This document shows positions 6,490 through 9,170 of a stretch of 9,170 nt of DNA, piece after piece. The notes beneath the pieces are model-generated. The model searched no databases and was not told the origin of the DNA. It worked only from the letters and a program-made list of their open reading frames with translations. A program made the position numbers and the translations under genes. Numbering within the stretch: position 1 is the first letter of the stretch; every line of letters starts with the position of its first letter. The stretch lies in contig JAUWNA010000054.1 in NCBI GenBank assembly GCA_030612905.1, positions 1 through 9,170 on the forward strand, written 5' to 3'. The stretch comes from Promethearchaeota archaeon (GTDB taxonomy: Archaea > Asgardarchaeota > Lokiarchaeia > Sigyniarchaeales > SOKP01).

Positions 6490-6867
6490 TTACAGCGCTA
6501 CTATAGCACTTATTTCTATTAACATACTAACAAGAGGTAAATTTGATACTTCCACTGTTACTCTCGCGGGATAAGATTCAGAAACTCCGTTGTCATTAAA
6601 AAAACTTTTATAAACGCTGTTCATTTCGCTAAATTCTTTAATATTTTTTAAAAATACGGTTGTATTGACAATGTTCGAAATTTTCCCTTCAGCAGCTTCT
6701 ACGATTTTTTTAATATTGGTTAGTGCAACTAAAGTCTGTTCTTTAATATCAGTTGCAGGCTGAGCCGATCCTTGACCAGAAACAAATAGTAAATTACCTG
6801 CTTTTATGCCCGGGTTATAAGGTCCCGCAACGGGAGTTCCAGGATTAATAATTTCAATACCTGACAT
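6490..6867 (-). CDS. ridA: RidA (YjgF/YER057c/UK114) family imine/enamine deaminase
   Basis: At 125 residues it has the usual family length. The N-terminal part shows AGPYNPGIKAGNLLFVSGQG (14-33), and the C-terminal part shows YPARVTVEVSNLP (99-111) and IEISAI (117-122). The arginine (R102) that binds the substrate carboxylate and the glutamate (E118) equivalent to TdcF E120 are both present, so it is likely to be active. RidA proteins hydrolyse 2-aminoacrylate and related imines, released by PLP-dependent dehydratases, to the keto acid and ammonia. The PLP gene downstream on the same strand is a plausible source of such intermediates. The ATG at 6867 is supported by a TATA-like box about 25 bases upstream, indicating a leaderless mRNA. 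A second residue, commonly glutamate in the IEIEAIA block, is serine here; this is not the catalytic position. Confidence 0.9.
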   Translation of the reverse strand: MSGIEIINPGTPVAGPYNPGIKAGNLLFVSGQGSAQPATDIKEQTLVALTNIKKIVEAAEGKISNIVNTTVFLKNIKEFSEMNSVYKSFFNDNGVSESYPARVTVEVSNLPLVSMLIEISAIVAL

Positions 6868-6887
6868 AATTAATTTTAAGCTTAATT

Positions 6888-6895
6888 ATTTTAAT
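6888..6895 (-). promoter_or_regulatory. TATA-like box for the RidA gene
   Basis: ATTAAAAT on the minus strand is centred about 25 bases before the ATG at 6867, the spacing expected for a leaderless archaeal transcript. Confidence 0.4.
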
Positions 6896-6989
6896 AGATT
6901 TTCTTCTCAAAACATCCTAATTAGAAAAATCAAAAATAGAATGTTTTAGTCGAATAAAACCGAAAAAAATATTTGTAAATGATCGTTTT

Positions 6990-6997
6990 TTTAAATA
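6990..6997 (+). promoter_or_regulatory. TATA-like box for the hisS-thioredoxin operon
   Basis: TTTAAATA matches the archaeal TATA consensus well. Counting about 25 bases from its centre gives a transcription start near 7019, eight or nine bases before the ATG at 7028. This supports ATG 7028 over the in-frame TTG at 7016, which would fall at or before the transcription start. Confidence 0.55.
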
Positions 6998-7027
6998 ACT
7001 CTAGCGTTAATTTAATTGAATAATATT

Positions 7028-8377
7028 ATGTCTAAGAAATTTTCAACAAAACCACTAAGAGGAATGGAAGATTATTATCCACCGGATTTACGAGAAATAA
7101 ACTGGATAATTGATACAATTCGAGATGTTGCGGAACTGTATAGTTATGAGGAATTTGAAAGTCCAAAATTGGAGCCGATTGAAATTTTTGCTGCTAAATC
7201 TTCAGATGAGTTAGTTTACGAGCAATCCTTCTTAGTAGAGAAGAAAAAAGGAGAGCGACTAATCTTAATTCCAGAACTTACTCCATCGTTAGCACGAATG
7301 ATCACGGCAAAAAGTCAAGAACTTAAAAAACCCATAAGGTGGTTTTCAGTACCTACATGTTATAGGTACGAACGCCCACAAAAAGGTCGGAAAAGGGAAT
7401 TCAAGCAAATTAACATGGACATCTTGGGAGAAAATGGGCTCTATGCAGAACTCGAAATATTCAATGCCGTAGTTGATATCTTTTCAGAATTTGGAGCCAC
7501 ATCAGATCAATTCCAAGTCTTTTATAATAATCGACGATTTATCGATTCTGTGTGTGAACTGATACTAAACGTACCTAAAGACAAGTTACAACTTGTTTAT
7601 AAGGTTTTAGATAAATCTGATAAAATGGAGGAATCAGAATATGAGAAATTTGTTCTTGATTCTTTCCAAGACGAAACAATCGTCCAAGGCATTTTTAAAA
7701 TAAAAGAGTCTACATCTTTAGAGGATTTATTAAATAAATTCGAGGATATCCCCAAAGAGTTTTATAATTCTCGCGGTTATGTTGAATTATTAAATTTCAA
7801 TTTATTACTTTCAGAAGCAAACATCACAGAATATTGTACGTTTTCTTCAAGCGTTGTTAGAGGTCTAGATTATTATACTGGTATAGTATTCGAAGTATTT
7901 GATACTGGAAAAGATAACATCAGAAGCATTTTTGGAGGAGGACGCTACGACGACTTGTTATCTCTATTCTCAGACGAAAAAATATCAGGAATAGGGTTTG
8001 GGATGGGCGTGTTAATGTTTTCTTTATTTTTAAAAACATATAATTTAATTCCTGAAGAAATTAAAGAAAAAGATTATACTGATACTATTTATATTGCCTC
8101 TATTAACGATAATGTGTCTAGTTACGCGTTAAAATTAGCAAGAATGGTTAGAGATGAGGATTTTCCGTGCGTAATAGATTACAGGTTCAAAAATTTAAAA
8201 AACCAATTAAAAAAAGCTAACGAGCTCGGTGTTTTAATCGTGTTGATAATAGGACCAAAAGAAGCTGAGAATGATAAAGTTTCTATTAAAAATATGACAA
8301 CAGAAGAACAAAGCACTATTGATATTGAAGATTTAATTGATAAAATCTATAGCATTATTGAAGAATATGGAAGATAA
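7028..8377 (+). CDS. hisS: Histidyl-tRNA synthetase
   Basis: This 449-residue class II synthetase attaches histidine to tRNA-His in the cytoplasm. The sequence opens with LRGMEDYYPPDL (motif 1 region). Motif 2 is CYRYERPQKGRKREFKQ (111-127). The histidine-specific motifs are RGLDYYTG (278-285) and GGGRYDDL (303-310). An anticodon-binding domain of about 100 residues follows from roughly 350, so this is not the domain-lacking HisZ paralogue. In the motif 3 position GFGMGVLMF (323-331), residues 329-330 are L-M where most HisRS have E/D-R, so the usual ATP-binding arginine is absent. From memory, a subgroup including plant HisRS also departs from E/D-R here, so it is likely still functional. 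ATG 7028 is preferred to an in-frame TTG four codons upstream because of the TATA position and the lack of a ribosome site. The thioredoxin gene follows after 21 bases. Confidence 0.95.
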   Translation: MSKKFSTKPLRGMEDYYPPDLREINWIIDTIRDVAELYSYEEFESPKLEPIEIFAAKSSDELVYEQSFLVEKKKGERLILIPELTPSLARMITAKSQELKKPIRWFSVPTCYRYERPQKGRKREFKQINMDILGENGLYAELEIFNAVVDIFSEFGATSDQFQVFYNNRRFIDSVCELILNVPKDKLQLVYKVLDKSDKMEESEYEKFVLDSFQDETIVQGIFKIKESTSLEDLLNKFEDIPKEFYNSRGYVELLNFNLLLSEANITEYCTFSSSVVRGLDYYTGIVFEVFDTGKDNIRSIFGGGRYDDLLSLFSDEKISGIGFGMGVLMFSLFLKTYNLIPEEIKEKDYTDTIYIASINDNVSSYALKLARMVRDEDFPCVIDYRFKNLKNQLKKANELGVLIVLIIGPKEAENDKVSIKNMTTEEQSTIDIEDLIDKIYSIIEEYGR

Positions 8378-8384
8378 AAAAAAA

Positions 8385-8390
8385 GGAGAT
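8385..8390 (+). promoter_or_regulatory. Shine-Dalgarno GGAGAT deciding a TTG start
   Basis: GGAGAT lies between the hisS stop and the thioredoxin gene, ending eight bases before TTG 8399. An in-frame TAA at 8390-8392 rules out any earlier start. This shows TTG initiation with a leader inside an operon, in contrast to the leaderless first genes. Confidence 0.65.
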
Positions 8391-8398
8391 AATATTAT

Positions 8399-8743
8399 TT
8401 GAATATAAAAGAGCTAAAAAAATTTGGAATTGATGGTCCTGATGAAGGTAAATTTATAATTGTTTTATGTTCTAAATGGTGTAGGTCTTGTAAATTATTC
8501 ACTACAATATTAGAACAAATTAGAGATGAAGGTATTATAAAGTTAAAAATAATTGATATTGGTGAAAGTTCTAAGTTAGCTCAAGAATTGAATATCAATG
8601 CAGTACCCGCTTTAATAATTTTTAAGGATGGTAAGCTCTTAAATAAAAACATTAAATTGTATGGGGAATTAATCGTTAACAAAGGAGTTACAATTGGATC
8701 TTTCAATAAACAGATTTTGAAAGAGATAATTAACCAAATTTAA
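8399..8743 (+). CDS. Thioredoxin-like protein with a CRSC active site
   Basis: The 114-residue protein has a single thioredoxin fold. The strand IIVLCS (20-25) is followed by WCRSCK (27-32), with redox cysteines C28 and C31. A cis-proline is visible at P70 in NAVPALIIFKDGK, and the C-terminal helix ends the protein. No signal peptide is visible, so a cytoplasmic disulfide exchange role is expected. The CRSC pair differs from the classical CGPC; the missing proline usually changes redox potential and partner choice. The start is TTG, fixed by an upstream in-frame stop and a GGAGAT site. It lies 21 bases after hisS and probably shares its transcript, though no functional link to HisRS is evident. 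An 11-base-pair hairpin with a T-tract follows the gene. Confidence 0.85.
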   Translation: MNIKELKKFGIDGPDEGKFIIVLCSKWCRSCKLFTTILEQIRDEGIIKLKIIDIGESSKLAQELNINAVPALIIFKDGKLLNKNIKLYGELIVNKGVTIGSFNKQILKEIINQI

Positions 8744-8763
8744 ATTTCTCTGAAATTTTTTGA

Positions 8764-8795
8764 AGTTAAAAAAATTTGTTTTTTTAACTGTTTTT
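8764..8795 (+). terminator. Hairpin terminator after the hisS-thioredoxin operon
   Basis: AGTTAAAAAAA (8764-8774) and TTTTTTTAACT (8779-8789) are perfect inverted repeats around the loop TTTG, followed by G and five T. The 11-pair stem is nearly all A:T, so the T-runs may matter more than the hairpin in an archaeon. Confidence 0.6.
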
Positions 8796-8820
8796 GATAA
8801 TATGTTTATATTTATTATCT

Positions 8821-8842
8821 GGCAGGCTTACTCCTGTCTTTT
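8821..8842 (+). other. GC-richer hairpin followed by T-tract in intergenic region
   Basis: GGCAGG pairs with CCTGTC (one G:T wobble) across the loop CTTACT and is followed by TTTT. It is a local GC-rich spot in very AT-rich DNA, 30 bases after the operon terminator. It could be a second terminator or the 3' end of a short RNA; no known RNA family is recognised. Confidence 0.35.
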
Positions 8843-8873
8843 AAAAGCTTTGAATAGTTTTTAAACTGCTTTT
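8843..8873 (+). repeat. Nested inverted repeat downstream of the GC-richer hairpin
   Basis: AAAAGC (8843-8848) is complementary to GCTTTT (8868-8873). Between them AGTTT (8856-8860) pairs with AAACT (8863-8867). Together they could form a bulged stem-loop, but the pairs are mostly A:T, and chance is a real alternative. Confidence 0.3.
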
Positions 8874-8921
8874 CAATAGCATTTTTTGAAAAATATTACT
8901 TAAAGTCTGAAAACACGAATA

Positions 8922-8929
8922 TTTTTAAG
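8922..8929 (+). promoter_or_regulatory. TATA-like box for the membrane protein gene
   Basis: TTTTTAAG is centred about 27 bases before the ATG at 8953, which predicts a leaderless transcript, as for other first genes in the window. Confidence 0.4.
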
Positions 8930-8952
8930 ATTTCAAGTAATTTATTTTATTT

Positions 8953-9170
8953 ATGAATCTAGATCTCAAAAAATTTGACATATTTTATATAATTGGTTTA
9001 GTTGCAACTACTATTTTCATGATTCTTGAATTGATCTTTGGATTTGTTGATTTAAATATTACTTTCTTAATTTTCTTTTGGACAATGAAGCTTCTTTCCG
9101 GTTTTGGTTTGATATTAACCGTTGCAAATGGTATATTGTGGATTCTAAATCGTTTTACTGAAAAATTTAG
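8953..9170 (+). CDS. Hypothetical membrane protein (3' end outside window)
   Basis: An ATG opens a frame with no stop for 72 codons up to the window edge. The visible residues form a short basic lead (MNLDLKKFD) followed by two strongly hydrophobic segments at about 10-32 and 35-65, consistent with membrane helices. These are separated by a short turn with FGFVDLN, and a charged stretch NRFTEKF follows. A TATA-like box about 27 bases upstream supports the start as a leaderless gene. No family is recognised from this fragment. It appears to be a separate transcription unit after the hisS-thioredoxin operon. Confidence 0.6.
   Translation, partial: MNLDLKKFDIFYIIGLVATTIFMILELIFGFVDLNITFLIFFWTMKLLSGFGLILTVANGILWILNRFTEKF

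Noticed and set aside
7016..7027. Starting HisRS at TTG 7016
   Set aside because: It would fall at or before the predicted transcription start, no ribosome site precedes it, and the ATG at 7028 gives the usual N-terminus.
8744..8952. tRNA or C/D-box small RNA in the structured intergenic stretch
   Set aside because: No cloverleaf or T-loop sequence is present and no RTGATGA box pairs with the CTGA occurrences.
1..9170. CRISPR array, insertion sequence, toxin-antitoxin or defence system
   Set aside because: No regularly spaced repeats, transposase motifs, terminal inverted repeats or recognisable defence proteins were seen; the genes are metabolic or housekeeping.

Overview
The window looks like AT-rich archaeal DNA. 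Most genes appear leaderless or nearly so: an AT-rich TATA-like box lies about 25-28 bases before the first codon at several genes, and TTG starts are common. The gene content (a tungsten-type aldehyde ferredoxin oxidoreductase, an archaeal-style winged-helix protein with a membrane tail, a LUD/4Fe-4S oxidoreductase) suggests an anaerobic, heterotrophic archaeon. Asgard or Thermoplasmata-related lineages would fit, but nothing seen here fixes the taxon.

Layout from left to right. (1) The 3' part of a LutB-like LUD/4Fe-4S protein (+, to 814). (2) A convergent winged-helix regulator with three membrane helices (-, 934-1539). (3) A two-gene UxaA/SuyAB-type dehydratase or lyase (-): the SAF-domain small subunit (2873-3160) and the large subunit (1692-2876). 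(4) A divergent aldehyde ferredoxin oxidoreductase (+, 3277-5112). (5) A convergent PLP enzyme of the D-threonine aldolase/amino acid deaminase-aldolase family (-, 5161-6345), followed upstream by a RidA-like imine deaminase (-, 6490-6867). (6) A divergent histidyl-tRNA synthetase (+, 7028-8377) with a thioredoxin-like gene 21 bases downstream. (7) A structured intergenic stretch and the start of a small membrane protein (+, 8953 to the edge).

The left two thirds read as a catabolic neighbourhood for hydroxy acids and D-(hydroxy) amino acids. The dehydratase/lyase would act on a hydroxy acid and the aldolase-like enzyme would release an aldehyde. The AOR could oxidise that aldehyde while reducing ferredoxin, RidA would clear enamine/imine by-products, and the LUD protein would oxidise lactate-like acids. 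This pathway is inference from gene content, and no substrate is established.

The most unusual observation is at the junction of the two UxaA-family genes. The large-subunit frame has no ATG, GTG or TTG in its first 93 codons. It does have an ATA codon overlapping the stop of the small-subunit gene (ATAA) at ideal distance from a strong GAGGTG Shine-Dalgarno sequence. Either an AUA start codon is used, or there is a -1 frameshift on a run of six A, or one base is wrong in the assembly.
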